Shown: positions 10,598 through 22,843, counted from the first letter of the stretch. The stretch: 42,194 nucleotides of DNA from Nemertoderma westbladi (GCA_032718475.1 JAUCBJ010002718.1:1-42194); one strand, 5' to 3'. Notes: generated by a model from the letters alone, not told the origin. Numbers and translations: made by a program.

Positions 10598-12256
10598 TGC
10601 TCATTAACTGTGCCGACATTAGGCCGGGTGCTCAGCTCATTGTGCCGACACTAGGACGGGTGCTCAGCTCATTGTGCCGACATTAGGCCGGGTGCACAGC
10701 TCATTGTGACGACACTAGGCCGGGTACTCAGCTCATTATGCAGACACTAGGCCGGGTGCTCAGCTCATTATGCCGACTCTAGGCCGGGTGCTCAGTTCAT
10801 TGTGCCGACACTAGGCCGGGTGCTCAGCTCATTTTGCCGACACTAGGCCGGGTACTCAGCTCATTGTGCAGACACTAGGCCGGGTACTCAGCTCATTGTG
10901 CAGACACTAGGCCGGGTACTCAGCTCATTATGCCGACTCTAGGCCGGGTGCTCAGTTCATTGTGCCGACACAGGCCGGGTACTCAGCTCATTGTGCCGAC
11001 ACTAGGCCGGGTGCTCAGCTTATTGTGCCGACACTAGGCCGGGTGCTCAGCTCATTTTGCCGACACTAGGCCGGGTTCTCAGCTCATTGTGCAGACACTA
11101 GGCCGGGTACTCAGCTCATTGTGCAGACACTAGGCCGGGTACTCAGCTCATTGTGCAGACACTAGGCCGGGTGCTCAGCTCATTATGCCGACACTAGGCC
11201 GGGTGCTCAGCTCATTTTGGCGACACTAGGCCGGGTGCTCAGCTCATTTTGCCGACACTAGGCCGGGTACTCAGCTCATTGTGCAGACACTAGACCGGGT
11301 GCTCAGCTCATTATGCCGACACTAGGCCGGGTGCTCAGCTCATTATGCCGACTCTAGGCCGGGTGCTCAGCTCATTTTGCCGACACTAGGCCGGGTACTC
11401 AGCTCATTGTGCAGACACTAGGCCGGGTGCTCAGCTCATTATGCCGACACTAGGCCGGGTGCTCAGCTCATTATGCCGACTCTAGGCCGGGTGCTCAGTT
11501 CATTATGCCGACTCTAGGCCGGGTGCTCAGCTCATTATGCCGACACTAGGCCGGGTGCTCAGCTCATTATGCCGACTCTAGGCCGGGTGCTCAGTTCATT
11601 GTGCCGACACTAGGCCGGGTGCTCAGCTCATTATGCCGACACTAGGCCAGGTACTCAGCTCATTGTGCAGACACTAGGCCGGGTACTCAGCTCATTGTGC
11701 AGACACTAGGCCGGGTACTCAGCTCATTGTGCAGACACTAGGCCGGGTGCTCAGCTCATTATGCCGACACTAGGCCGGGTGCTCAGCTCATTTTGCCGAC
11801 ACTAGCCCGGGTACTCAGCTCATTGTGCAGACACTAGGCCGGGTGCTCAGCTCATTATGCCGACACTAGGCCGGGTGCTCAGCTCATTATGCCGACTCTA
11901 GGCCGGGTGCTCAGTTCATTGTGCCGACACTAGGCCAGGTACTCAGCTCATTGTGCAGACACTAGGCCGGGTACTCAGCTCATTGTGCAGACACTAGGCC
12001 GGGTGCTCAGCTCATTATGCCGACTCTAGGCCGGGTGCTCAGTTCATTGTGCCGACACTAGGCCAGGTACTCAGCTCATTGTGCAGACACTAGGCCGGGT
12101 ACTCAGCTCATTGTGCAGACACTAGGCCGGGTACTCAGCTCATTGTGCAGACACTAGGCCGGGTGCTCAGCTCATTATGCCGACACTAGGCCGGGTGCTC
12201 AGCTCATTTTGCCGACACTAGGCCGGGTGCTCAGCTCATTGTGCCGACACTAGGCA
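10598..12256. repeat. 32-bp minisatellite, about 51 copies
   Basis: Consensus in parts: CTCAGCTCATTGTGCCGACA followed by CTAGGCCGGGT(A/G). Variants include TTATGCCGAC(A/T)C, TTTTGCCGAC and TTGTGCAGACAC, and runs of these variants recur in the same order (for example the triple GTGCAGACAC block near 11090, 11665 and 12080), indicating multi-unit duplication. Length is held strictly at 32 bp with very few indels. The array ends at 12256 in GGCAGGGTGCCCTGCTGC. No coding role seen. Confidence 0.97.
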
Positions 12257-13686
12257 GGGTGCCCTGCTGCATTTTTGGTGGTATATTGTGGGCGTTTTTT
12301 TCAAAAAAATACTGCAAGGCGAATTGGAACGATAATATTTTCCGTCTGTGTTGGCTTTCTGTAAATATCATTGATGATATATAATGGGATCTTTTGTGCG
12401 AAATACATAGAATAAAATTTCGAGAAAAAAAGAACGAAATTACGATAACATTATTATTATTATATTAAGAATAAGGCAGTAAACTCTTGCGTCTAGTTTT
12501 ATATTTTAAACATAACACTTGCTAAAGTCGATTCGACAACTTTTTTCGTAAATGTGAATTTTTCTAAATGAATTAAAGTTTTAATATAATCTATTTGTAT
12601 GTTTCCTACAACATTATAAAACTAAATTAACTAAATACAGTAGGCAGCCTTCTTATGCGGTAACCGCTCCCTAGGGAATTTCGATCCTAAATTTAATTTA
12701 ATTTAACTTAGGTTTTAATTTAATTTCTCGAATATTAAATAATATTGATTTATTTGTCTTATTGATTTTACATTATTACCTAAGGGCAAACATTTACTGC
12801 ATCTGCAACCTGGTATTCTTAAATAGTAAGTATTACAAAGCCCACCACTGTAACCTGGTCCATTTTCAACATTTACTAAACGGTTACTAAACATGTAGTC
12901 TATGTCAGTGTAGGCTACTAGGACTACACTACTGTATAGCAACACTGCACTGCACACAAGCCCATTACTGTTATAGTGCAGTTTATCGGAAACCCGGACC
13001 CTACTCCTCACCAGGACCAACTGAGATGAAATATAGTGAGAACAAATATTATTAATAAAGAATAAGCGTGAATTACACGGAAAAAATATTTTTTTCTTTA
13101 TAACCCAGAGGGTCTATATAATTGTCTAATCGAGCGTAGTTAAATGATAGAATTTCCAGTTTATATTAATTATTAATCGTTGAATAAATTAGAGATGGAG
13201 AAATATAAATTAAATAAAGTATTATAGTCGCTTAAGTACCTAAAGGCCACTCAATTTTTATCATTTTACAAGAGAAGCAAAAACTGTGTTATTTCCGATG
13301 CAATTCGAGGACATATTTGCTTGAAATTTTTTTTCATGATCAAATATTTGCTGTGGTAAGTAAACAGCATGGTAAGTAAACAGCATGGTAAGTAAATTAT
13401 ACACGTTCGTCGGGCCATCGCGCAGGACGAGGTTTTTGTGTCTATGTTTGAGGGTCACTTAATTGCACCAAAAACCGAAAAATTACACATTTTCGAAGTT
13501 TATATTAGAATTACATTTGATAATTGTTTTAAACATATGTTTTTAGAAGTTCCACAATTGTGTCTCACTACTAAAAACCTGCTGCGAAAATTTCAGCCAA
13601 TTCCATCAAGCCGTTCTCGAGAAAAAGGTACATTTATTTCTAAATTTCACGAAAAATAAGATGCTGAGAAAAACGCATTTAAGTTT
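12257..13686. other. Intergenic, AT-rich; no recognisable gene
   Basis: Short ORFs (up to about 100 codons) occur on both strands but show no domain or composition typical of coding sequence. A 16-17-bp unit (CAGCATGGTAAGTAAA) repeats about 2.5 times at 13368-13395. Confidence 0.5.
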
Positions 13687-14830
13687 TCAAACCTTCCCGC
13701 TAATTTTATGTAAAATACGGGAAATTTCAAAAATAAGCCAAAATACTGTATAATAAACTACTCCAGCGAACCAAAATTTAAGTAAGAGTAATAAAATATA
13801 AATAATACATAATAATAATACAAAATATAAGTAAGCACACCACTTTACTATAATTTGTGATATGGGGGTTTTCCTAGTCACTGATTCCATTTGTGATGTC
13901 AATTTTAATATTTGACATAACCTACAGTAGAATGTCTGTTTGTCTGTTTTTATCCTGAATAAAATTTCAGATATGGGGGTTTTCCTAGTCGCTGATTTCA
14001 TTTATATTATAATTTTTTTCCGCACTCAACATCTTTATTAACAATTTTTAATAATAAAAAGCACAATGATACCAGATTTTAATATAGTTACTTTAATATA
14101 ATACATAAATAGAGTTATTTTGGCGCCCCAAAAGTTCCATTATCAAACCCGGCCTTCCGTCGCCGCACAGAGGATCCCGGTTTCGCTCAGTGGTTGAGGA
14201 CATCGACGGGTCTTGGGTGTGCGGGCCCCGCGCATGCGATTTATATTATAATACATGTTTTAATGCTTGATGACATCTGGACTGTCTGTACGTCTATCTG
14301 TCTGTCTGACTGACTGTCGGTCTCACAGATAAAATATAAGTAAACACATCAGTTTACTATAATTTCTGATATGCGGTTTTTCCTAGTCGCTGATTTCATT
14401 TCCCATGTCATTTTTAATAATTGAATGAACCTTGACTGTCTGTTTAAGTCTGTCTGTATGTCTTTCTTGACAGACAGATCGACTGACAGATAAATATACA
14501 GGCATAATAGACTCCTTCAAACAGGAAAGATAACACCAGAAATGAAATCACCGACCTTAAAAACCCCCACAGTGAAAATTTTAGCTACGTAGTGTGATTC
14601 GTTATGTTTTTGACAGACAGACCGACAGACGGACAAACAGACAGACAAACTTGATTACGTCAAATTTGAAAACTAACCCCGGAAATGAAATCCGCGACCA
14701 CGAAAACCCATTTAGCAATAATTTTAGTTAGGTTGTGTACATTTTTATATCCATAATTTGTTGACAAACAGAAAAACAGACCAATAGACAGGCAAACAGA
14801 AAAACAGACAACTTAAGCTTATGATATGAT
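13687..14830. repeat. Cluster of a dispersed repeat with GTTTTCCTAGTCGCTGATTT core and CAGACAGACAG tracts
   Basis: Copies in both orientations carry ATTTTAGCTA.ATGGGGGTTT, CCTAGTCGCTGATTTCATTT and a TCTGTCTGTCTGT tract (examples 13855-14005, 14270-14420, and minus-strand copies 14480-14830). Related copies are at about 8900-8990 and 29815-30015. The 104-codon minus-strand ORF at 13687-14001 is the translated repeat and is not called as a gene. Confidence 0.65.
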
Positions 14831-15692
14831 GTTAGGATTTCGATTTCTGAAATCTACGTTAAATTCTGATTTAAAGAATTAATAAAAAATAAATTTCGAA
14901 AATTTTTCAATTTTTGAAAAGTTCTGGGGTACCACCTCTAAGAAATTTAAGGGGGGGGGGGGGGGGGGGGATACACAATTTTGTTCCAAAATATGTCGAA
15001 ATTATTTTTATGATATATTATTTATAATGCACGTTTAAATGCTGTTTCCAAATCTGAAAACCGCTATTTAATAGCTCTTTCAGTTTTCAAGTTATAACAA
15101 TTTCCATTTAGGGGGACCTATTGAAATTACTATTACTAATGTATAATGAAAGGTCGATTATCTCCAAATATTTTTTTTTATGAAATTATAACAAATTCAA
15201 AACCCTACTACTTCTACAATTTTTGAGCAATTAGTCTGAAAATTTCTGTGGATGTCTAGAAAGGGACCCTGTATAAAAGTATCAGACAACTTTTTGAAAT
15301 TATTTGTTAATAAGATTTAATACTATTTATAACAAACCTAAAAAATTTGCATACATTTGCAGCGCCACCTAGCGGTGCAGAATTATTTTCACGAAATTTC
15401 GCCAGATAGTTATGTTGCCCATCTTTGATCTATCATATAAAAAACCTTTCATGTGATTAGATTCAAAACTGTAAAAGCCTTAGGGTTTTTATGCGCCAAC
15501 AATTTATTTTTATTGTTAACTAGTATTAATTAATATTAAATAGAGAAAAATAAATTTTTGAAGACCTGTCATGTAGAATAGCATATTAGGTACCTATATT
15601 CTAAATTATAGCCAAAATAAACGCTGAGAGTGATAAATCGAAGACTTGTCCGAAAATGGTGTAGGCCTACCCCCCCCCCCCCCCCCCCCCCC
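14831..15692. other. AT-rich stretch with G20 and C23 tracts and a CTCF-like core
   Basis: Runs of 20 G (14951-14970) and 23 C (15670-15692) flank AT-rich sequence. AGCGCCACCTAGCGGT at 15361-15376 matches the CTCF core on the minus strand and sits in a diverged relative of the repeat at 8.3-8.5 kb. No gene. Confidence 0.5.
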
Positions 15693-15699
15693 TTAAATA

Positions 15700-15935
15700 A
15701 ATAATTAAGAAATTTAACCAAACCGCCAATAAGAATAAATCAAAGAAGAGAGGAAAGTTCCCTCCCTCGCTTCAACCGCCCTCTTAATCTGCACCACCCC
15801 AACCCAAAGGAGCACAGAGGATTAATGAAAGGCAGAGGTATTAACAGGAAATTTGTGTTTTAAAAGTAATATATTTTTAGGTGTGGAGGCAACCCAATTT
15901 GTAAAAATTATTAAAACTTACCTTATGCCGATAGT
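15700..15935 (-). repeat. Dispersed repeat copy B, inverted relative to 9361-9575
   Basis: Reverse complement of copy A with scattered substitutions and short indels. The outer boundary lies directly beside the C23 tract that ends at 15692. Confidence 0.75.
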
Positions 15936-18900
15936 ATTGATACTGAAATATTAATTTATCATGTCAACGCCTCAACGAAATTATTTAGCTAATATATTCT
16001 AAAGAATCACGATTAAATCTCCAGGCAATCATTTTGCGAGATAAATAATAAGCAAGCTGGCTTATTAGTCACTTTACACTAGTAGTGCCTGCCTTGCCTA
16101 TGTCCTATAGATGTAATTACCCGTTGCCAAGTAGTGATGAGATGATTGGACTGGTTCCCATCTAATAGGCAATATCAAGAATGCCAAGGAATGATGGAGC
16201 TGGAAGTATAGAGTGATGGAATGCATCTTATACTATAAAATAATTAATTTCCATTAAAAGTCATGTTGAAAATGATGTTTTTACCCCAACCTACTTAATT
16301 AATTTTAATTGAATTAATTAACTGCTATTATCTTAGCTTCTCGAAGGCCACACGGAAATTCAACTTGGAAAATTTCTAAACTTTAGCCAAACAACATGTG
16401 TACCAAGCTTGGATTGATTTCATCGAGATTTGGTTAAGTTATTAATGTTTAAAATTGAACACAACAGAACGACGGAACGACAGACATTGAGTTAGTGGTA
16501 CCTGTATGCTAAGCTCGCTTACTTTCGTCGCTCACCCCACAGTGGATGCGCAAAAATATGAAAACCAATTGGAGTTAGGGCCCATATTTAAACAGCCACA
16601 TCTCTACATTTGATTGGCTGGTACCTTTCAATTGGATAGTGCGATGTTGTTTTAGTGTAATGGTAGAAAAAAGTGAAAATCGAATAAAATTTATTTAGGG
16701 CCTTTGGGTACTTGGCGACGATACAGTGTGTAGATAGGGTGAATTCCTAATTGGTCTCAATAATTATGGATGATGGTTCGTTACAAGTATGAATTAGAGA
16801 CTATATTTATTTAGCAATAACTACTACTACAAGACTATTAGTTACTGGTACTAATAATAGATAATTTCCACAAAGGATAAACATATTTATAAAGCAAACT
16901 ACTCTACAACAGTGCATACAATTTAGATAAATTGATAAATAGCAGCATATTTAAGAAAAAAGCAACCTAGCAGGAGAAACAAGCTCTTCATAAATGTTAA
17001 ACAATTAGTGGCGATTAAGCATTACAAGTAATTAATTAAATACGCAGAACCAGCTAATAACAATAAAGTGAGTAATTAATACTTCACCATAATGGTGTCG
17101 TATATGAAAGTAGTAGATGGGTCTGAGGAAAAATCCGGTATAAAAAGTGATACAAACTTGACAACACCTATACAAGACGGAAACAAATTTAAAATGTGAT
17201 ACCCCTGATTTTTCCATATGTTATAGACATGTGGCAGTTAAGTAAATCGATTTCAAAAAATTTCTGTGTCTTTCACCTCATGCGAAGGATAACTTGCATT
17301 TTTTGCTTAAACGATTATAAAAACCCCTGAACAATCTTACAAAATTATTATAAAATGCTCTACAATGCGCAACTACGCTTAACGAAATTTAAAGAAATTG
17401 ACAAAATATAACTAAATTGATCCATTTTTAATGGCTAATTGAATATTACAGGTGTTAGCGATATATTACGTTGCATATTATGTACATCATACGGCATCTA
17501 AAACATCTAAATAAATCAGGGTTTGTTTACAGGTGTATTATTATGCCAATGTGGTCCCGTCTCTATATCAATGCAACAATAACATTGTTTAACCTTTATA
17601 AGTAAATAACTAATGTAAATTAATTATTTTTATACTTCAATATGGTAGTCAAAAAGGCCGCAAGGCCAGTGATTGAAACCAATGAATGTAATGCAATGGT
17701 GCAAAAAATATCATCAAACAATGTTTGACATAAAAATAAGTTACATTGTTATTAATAATACTTATTCCTATTAATGTATAATAACATACCGGACCGGTAC
17801 TCATACAGACATTGTATGACGCATTGCTAAATACGATCTGTAAGTTTAAGAATAGAATAATAAATGTTAGGCCTACTTTTAGAGATGTTAATAAGGTGAA
17901 GATTGTTCTAATCATTTTAATTGTAAATATTAACAAGTTTGTGATTGTGATATTAGGTATAACAAATATATAAAATTCCAACGAACTCTTGCAAAATAAT
18001 ACATTATTTATCTTTTCAATTCCACGCTTGTTGGAAATTTTTGTTTATATTCAGATCTAGGTCCATACGGGATAAGTAAGTGTAAGATATCATCTCTAAA
18101 TTATAACATTACGGAAAGAGCCGAGGAGAAAACGAAAATGATAAAGTTTTCATAAATTAGACCAATGTTCGCGGGGTAAACCTAAACATATTACGTAACA
18201 TGTATATTAATGTAACTGGAAAACACGTTAAAAAATATTAATTCGATTCAAAAGCATTAATTAGCCTTATTGGCGATCTGCGAAAAACAAACAATAAGTT
18301 TATAACGAACAATTGATTATCATATAAGATGAAATATGATATGGAGCATAGCACCGCACCGTAATATAATGACTTGTTATACTTTTGTCAGCCGCGAGAC
18401 TTGTACAAAGTATTTACCTTGGGTGTAGCTTGCTGTTGCACCACTCAATAATACATTTAAAATGGCACTATATTATATGATATGGTGAAAGAGACAATAA
18501 GAAACATCAGAGGCTACCAACCAGCATTTGAAAAAGAGGTGGATTGAATAAAAAAAACGGTGGGCGTCAAAGGAAAACACATCCTGGTCGGTGTAAGGGG
18601 AAAAGCTTAGGTGGTGGGTGCAATGAGTGCCTATGCCTAAGGTTTGGTTCGAGACTGCCGCTGTGAATTGGTGGCAGCGCAGCAGACAACAAGCAAGCAT
18701 GATGCAAACAGAAATACCATACTGATATTATGGAGTGTGGCAATATTTTTGTGTCAATCTGATTGCTTATTGCATTGCAGGCAGGCGTTTATTACTTGTT
18801 CTACTTTACATTCACAGACCAGTATTTTAGTCCATCTTCTCTCTGTCTACCAGTATGAACTAACTAGTTGGCGATCCGCAAAGAAATACAGACTGTTTTA

Positions 18901-19272
18901 TAAACCCAAATAGTACTGGTTGGTAGCCAATCGTATGATATATAAAACGTATAAGAAGTGGAGCAGTAAAGAACAATGTACCGGTACTGTAAGTACGAAC
19001 GAGAGTTTGCTAATAACTTTAGGGTGGTTCAAAAATATAAAGAAAACATTAAATTATAAACATTTGCATCGGGCTATATCAATTTATAGGCCTATATACA
19101 TTATAAATTATAATGAAAAAAATTAGATAAAAAGACAATCAAATTAATAATCATATCATCGACATAATTAAATGCTTCATATTTGGTCGATATAATTAAT
19201 TAACCTTGTTGATTTAAAGGGAACATTTTTCAACCACCCTATATGTCAGCAACTTAGCACTTTATGCGGGAT
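15936..19272. other. AT-rich intergenic DNA
   Basis: No gene recognised. Only small unsupported ORFs occur (for example 110 codons on the minus strand at 17649-17981, AT-rich and hydrophobic). The block 16340-16545 is a diverged relative of the 315-bp repeat family: ACCAAGCTTGGATTGATTTC, ACGACGGAACGACAGAC, GCTAAGCTCGC and a terminal TCGCTCACCCCACA. Confidence 0.5.
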
Positions 19273-20439
19273 CTAAACGCTCTTAACCACAGAATCACTA
19301 TTTGACATGCGACGGTACTTCAGACAACCCCAACAACGGCTACACAAAATGCTACTAAATGACCAACAATAGGAGATGGGCACAGCAATCAGCTTAGGTG
19401 GGTCGTATTCGTACAGCAATATACCGGTAACGTGTTGCTCTAAGTAACAGAACACAGGGTACCAATAGGCTCGGGCTAGGAGGTTGTGTGGACCCCGTCG
19501 TCTAAGCGATGTATTATTAGCCAGCGTGTGATACGTCCAGAAGAATGTTGTAGATATATAATAGGCTACAATCACATCAATGGTATAGTGATCGTGACCC
19601 AGCAATATAAATACAACTGCTACAGCATAAGCGATTGTCGTTAGCCAACGTAACCACCACAATTTTTTTGGTGAATAGTTGCAAATAAATAACCAACTAA
19701 GGGTTAGAGAGACGGTGTGGCCAGAGTACATGTAGTCGCCACACAGATGGTGGGAATTCGTCATTGACAACCCGCCCCCGAGCATCAGTTCGAACGCCCG
19801 TTTTAGCTTCTCGCCCCATCCGACATGCGGCCCGCACTGGATATGGGCATCCGGGCGAGGTAGATGCGTCACTACCATGCATATAGCACGCAATCCGTAG
19901 AGGTTCCCAACCAAGAAGAACAATCTACGGAATATAATCCAACTGTGACGCTGCGAACATATTAGAATAAACATTATACCGCCCAAGACGAGTCCGATTT
20001 TCTCGCTGATCGGAAAAGCCCACGGCTGGCGTTCCTCAATATCGAAAAACAGATCCGAAAGGGGATCCGATTTAGGATTTATGAAATCGTTAACTATCGA
20101 TAGAACAATAGCAGTTAATATTAAATTGAAAAGCATAAATACGAATGTTCCAAGAGTTTTCAGCCTTTCCTTTGGATAGTTTTGCAATATTTTGCTGGCC
20201 CCATGGTCAGTGGAACCTACTGATCCGTTCCCATAGTGGCAACCACCTGAGTCGGAAATGTCGATTCGTGTGGATTTAGGCATATCATGTGTGGTAGAAT
20301 CGCGCATTTGTTGCGATAACGGAGATGAATGGTTATCAGAATTATGGTTTCCAACTGCATGAACTGTAGGGGTCAGGGTTACGTCTTCCGATATTGTAGC
20401 GCAGCTGTTACTGTTTAACAATAATGCTTCATGTGTCAT
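19273..20439 (-). CDS. SGMS1: Sphingomyelin synthase (phosphatidylcholine:ceramide cholinephosphotransferase)
   Basis: A 388-residue multi-pass membrane enzyme that moves phosphocholine from phosphatidylcholine to ceramide, giving sphingomyelin and diacylglycerol, in Golgi or plasma membrane. Family motifs are present: RR-x8-Y-x2-R-x6-T (residues 171-191), CGDYMYSGHT (233-242) and HYTIDV-x3-Y-x6-F-x2-YH (284-304), with the expected catalytic triad H241, H284 and D288. The N-terminal PPLPD-type motif is altered to DPLSD (125-129). About six membrane segments fall between residues 97 and 303. Residues 1-90 are polar and show no clear SAM domain, which argues against the SAMD8/SMSr branch. D283 before the catalytic His and the NLLAR...WYP block are SGMS1-like, so choline specificity is likely but inferred; SGMS1 versus SGMS2 orthology is unresolved. 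The ORF is uninterrupted, unlike vertebrate SGMS genes. Confidence 0.93.
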   Translation of the reverse strand: MTHEALLLNSNSCATISEDVTLTPTVHAVGNHNSDNHSSPLSQQMRDSTTHDMPKSTRIDISDSGGCHYGNGSVGSTDHGASKILQNYPKERLKTLGTFVFMLFNLILTAIVLSIVNDFINPKSDPLSDLFFDIEERQPWAFPISEKIGLVLGGIMFILICSQRHSWIIFRRLFFLVGNLYGLRAICMVVTHLPRPDAHIQCGPHVGWGEKLKRAFELMLGGGLSMTNSHHLCGDYMYSGHTVSLTLSWLFICNYSPKKLWWLRWLTTIAYAVAVVFILLGHDHYTIDVIVAYYISTTFFWTYHTLANNTSLRRRGPHNLLARAYWYPVFCYLEQHVTGILLYEYDPPKLIAVPISYCWSFSSILCSRCWGCLKYRRMSNSDSVVKSV

Positions 20440-20552
20440 AATTAAGAGTAATTCACAGCAAATGTATTAATGATGTCCCAATACAATAACCCTGGGATTA
20501 CGGATTATATTCAAAGAATCCCGTTAACTTACTGACTTAGTTACTGATACTA

Positions 20553-20900
20553 CTGTACTATGGGAATAATAGGTACAATAATAGCGGTAAGCTAGTACTG
20601 CAGTATGCTATGGTAAGTACAGTAGGAGTAGGACTACCAGTACAGCAACAGCAGTACTACAGATGACAGAACTGCAGAAGCGCGAAGCAGTGTAAACTAT
20701 AATAATTATTTATCAGTTTATTGCATGGTTAAGGTTCCTATAAGATTATTTTCACTAGTTCAGTAGTTAGGCCTACCGTACTGCTTTACCGGTAGGCCTA
20801 ATTCAGTTATTAATAGGCCTACTGTATGGGCTGATGGGCTGGGTACCACCGGTTGCCGAAGCCGACTGACCGGTAATAATCTGTTTCGGGGCCTTCCAGG
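20553..20900. promoter_or_regulatory. GTAC/CAGTA/TAGGCCTA-rich patch upstream of the sphingomyelin synthase
   Basis: Starts about 115 bp upstream of the start codon. Dense in AGTAC, GCAGTA and GGTA words, with three TAGGCCTA palindromes (about 20768, 20791 and 20812) and ACCGGT. I see no TATA box that I would defend. The promoter role is inferred from position and from the parallel at the other two genes. Confidence 0.4.
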
Positions 20901-21307
20901 CAGGGATATTAATTAATTATAATTAATTATTAATTAATTAGTAATTATAATTATTAGCGCTCTTTAATGGTAAAAAATACAACAATTTATACAAACAAAT
21001 AAAACACGTTAGAGGGAGACCACCCCTAGGCACCAGGCACTTACAGTGTAGGTTTAAAGTTCACTATGCATACAGTAGATTTATGAGTATACATACAGTA
21101 GGATGTAGAATTTCGGACGATACAATGAAAACACATGTAAAAACAGCAATAACAATTATGAAGAAAAACTGATTTATAAAAATTTTCAGAAATAAAATCA
21201 TTTCAGCTACACTCACGGACGGTAAGAAATTGGGTATAAGTAAAACTAAAATTTGGACCATGGCTGATATGAACAATAATGAAATTATATCAGATAAAGT
21301 AATAATA
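20901..21307. other. AT-rich stretch, with nested TTAATTAATTA-type palindromes
   Basis: 20908-20956 is almost entirely AATTA/TTAAT words. It may include the 3' tail of the retrotransposon fragment that ends at 21308. No separate gene. Confidence 0.4.
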
Positions 21308-21605
21308 TCAGATATCAAAATTACAGAAAGGCAGAAAATCGAAATCAAGTAGCAAATGAGAAAATATTGAAATTGATTTTGCACCAACAGTTTCAGACGG
21401 CAAGGAGTTCCAGAGCGGCAAAACACGATTTGAAAAATAATGTTTGTATATCTGCAGCCGACAGCGAGGTACAAAAAGCTTTTGGTTGTGGCCTCTCAGA
21501 CGACCTGAACGAGGCGGCTCAGAAAAGTACTGGGCGCTCTCAAGATCTACCAGTCCGTATTTTATACGTAGGTACGGTAGACCATCTTTAAATCGAAAAC
21601 ATGTC
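21308..21605 (-). pseudogene. 3' end of a non-LTR retrotransposon reverse-transcriptase ORF
   Basis: Minus-strand translation gives, in order, GLPYLRIKYGLVDLES, GRLRGHNQKLFVPRCRL and FSNRVLPLWNSLPSETVGA, then a TGA at 21308-21310. The RLRGH..KL...RCR......FSNRV...WNSLP pattern is the typical C-terminus of CR1/L2/Jockey-type reverse transcriptases. About 95 codons are open, but a TAG precedes them at about 21606, so it is a 5'-truncated fragment, as usual for LINE insertions. The plus-strand ORFs over the same stretch (21367-21659) are antisense shadows. Confidence 0.82.
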
Positions 21606-21949
21606 TACCTACCTCTAGCGGCTGCAAATTCAAAAAATGTAAGCGATCAATATAATTAGCGGGGGACAGATTGCACTAAGAAAGAGTCGCCTACAGAAGT
21701 ACCGTTGTACACGTTCCACGAGGTTTATAAATCTCTTTGTAAACGGAGACCACACAGGGGTACAATATTCAAGTAGAGGACGCACCATAGATTTATATGC
21801 TGTTAGTAAAGCCGACTTTTTTGTGGAGACAATCAGACAATGTTTCTAAAAAGCATGTTAATTACTCTAAAGGCTTTCGCAACCTGAGCCTTGCAGTAAA
21901 TATTAAACTTGAGATCAGGGGCAATTAAAGGGCCAAGGTCTTACATATT
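21606..21949. other. Intergenic, nothing recognised
   Basis: No coding, RNA or clear repeat signal. A CCTCTAGCGGCTGC core at about 21611-21624 resembles the core in the 315-bp repeat family. Confidence 0.4.
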
Positions 21950-22008
21950 ACAGTACCGGTCCGGTACCGGCAGACTGCAGACCGGTAGTACAGTAGTAGC
22001 CAGCGAGA

Positions 22009-22166
22009 TTGACAGGCAGACAGGTTGAGGCCGCCCCGCCGCCGCCACTACTCTCCGACGTTCAACAGTTCAGTGCAGCAGTGTATTACAGTATTACTAG
22101 CTGACTAACAGACAGAGATACTAGCTGACTGTGACTAGTGGCGGCCTCAACCTGTCTGCCTGTCAA
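22009..22166. mobile_element. 158-bp inverted-repeat element with perfect 27-bp ends
   Basis: 22009-22035 begins TTGACAGGCAGACAGGTTGA and is an exact reverse complement of 22140-22166. The 104-bp interior has two copies of ACTAGCTGACT. I see no clean target-site duplication, so whether it is a MITE or a local inverted duplication is open. Confidence 0.7.
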
Positions 22167-22380
22167 CCCTAATTACAGCTGTACAGAATTAAAAGTAAAA
22201 CTGAAAACTGCAACTGCCAGACTGCAGAACTGTCAAGTTCAGAAGTTAGGTAGCCTACCCTAACCCCTGAACCCAGGCTGCAAACTGGCAAACTACTGAA
22301 CTAAACCACTACTCCTGTCCTGTGTACTCAGCTACTGAGCTAGGCCTACACTGCTACAGCTGCAGCTGTACAGACAGACA

Positions 22381-22592
22381 GGGTGCTGGTCACCTCGCCG
22401 CACTGCCACTTCGCCGCAGGTCACCTCGCCGCATATAATGTGCGGCGAGGTGTCTTTGCGGCTAGGTGTCTCACTGTGAATGCCATTTCGCCGCAAATTA
22501 TCGGACACCTCGCTGCAAGACACCTCGCCGCACATTATATGCGGCGAGATGACTTGCGGCGAAGTGGCAGTGCGGCGAGGTGACCAGCACCC
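22381..22592. mobile_element. 212-bp MITE built of CACCTCGCCGCA words, 9-bp flanking repeat
   Basis: Both ends read GGGTGCTGGTCACCTCGCCG inward, and the arms stay matched for about 80 bp with few mismatches. The element is flanked on both sides by AGACAGACA (22372-22380 and 22593-22601), a candidate 9-bp target duplication, although the site is a CAGA simple repeat, which weakens that. Internal CACCTCGCCGC/GCGGCGAGGTG words are themselves inverted. ORFs across it are translations of the palindrome. Confidence 0.8.
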
Positions 22593-22843
22593 AGACAGAC
22601 AGACTGACTGAACCGCAGAACCGCGCACAAGTGGCACTACTACACACTACCTGACAACAGCAACAGGGCAACGCCCGCGCGCAATTTTTCAGCTGCGCAA
22701 TATTCAGATATTGGACAATCAGACAATACAGAAATATACCGTAGGCCCTACCGGTCTGCCGGTACCTGGGTACTGTGTACTGATATAGGCCTAGGTGCTA
22801 GGTAAGGTACCGGTACCGCGCACGCACCGAAAAAGAAAACGCG

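Noticed and set aside
13687-14001. 104-codon minus-strand ORF (MKSATRKTPISEILFRIKTD...)
   Set aside because: Its repeated ATRKTPIS words are the translated dispersed repeat found at several places in the window.
14175-14248. tRNA gene or tRNA-derived SINE head
   Set aside because: GCTCAGTGGTTGAGG resembles an A box and D-arm, but I could not fold an anticodon arm and T-arm with a GGTTCGA-type B box. At best a decayed tRNA-like SINE.
19697-19882. 61-codon minus-strand ORF
   Set aside because: Alternate frame inside the sphingomyelin synthase gene.
21064-21659. 136-codon minus-strand ORF and two plus-strand ORFs
   Set aside because: Wrong frames over the retrotransposon fragment; the recognisable reading is the minus-strand frame ending at 21308.
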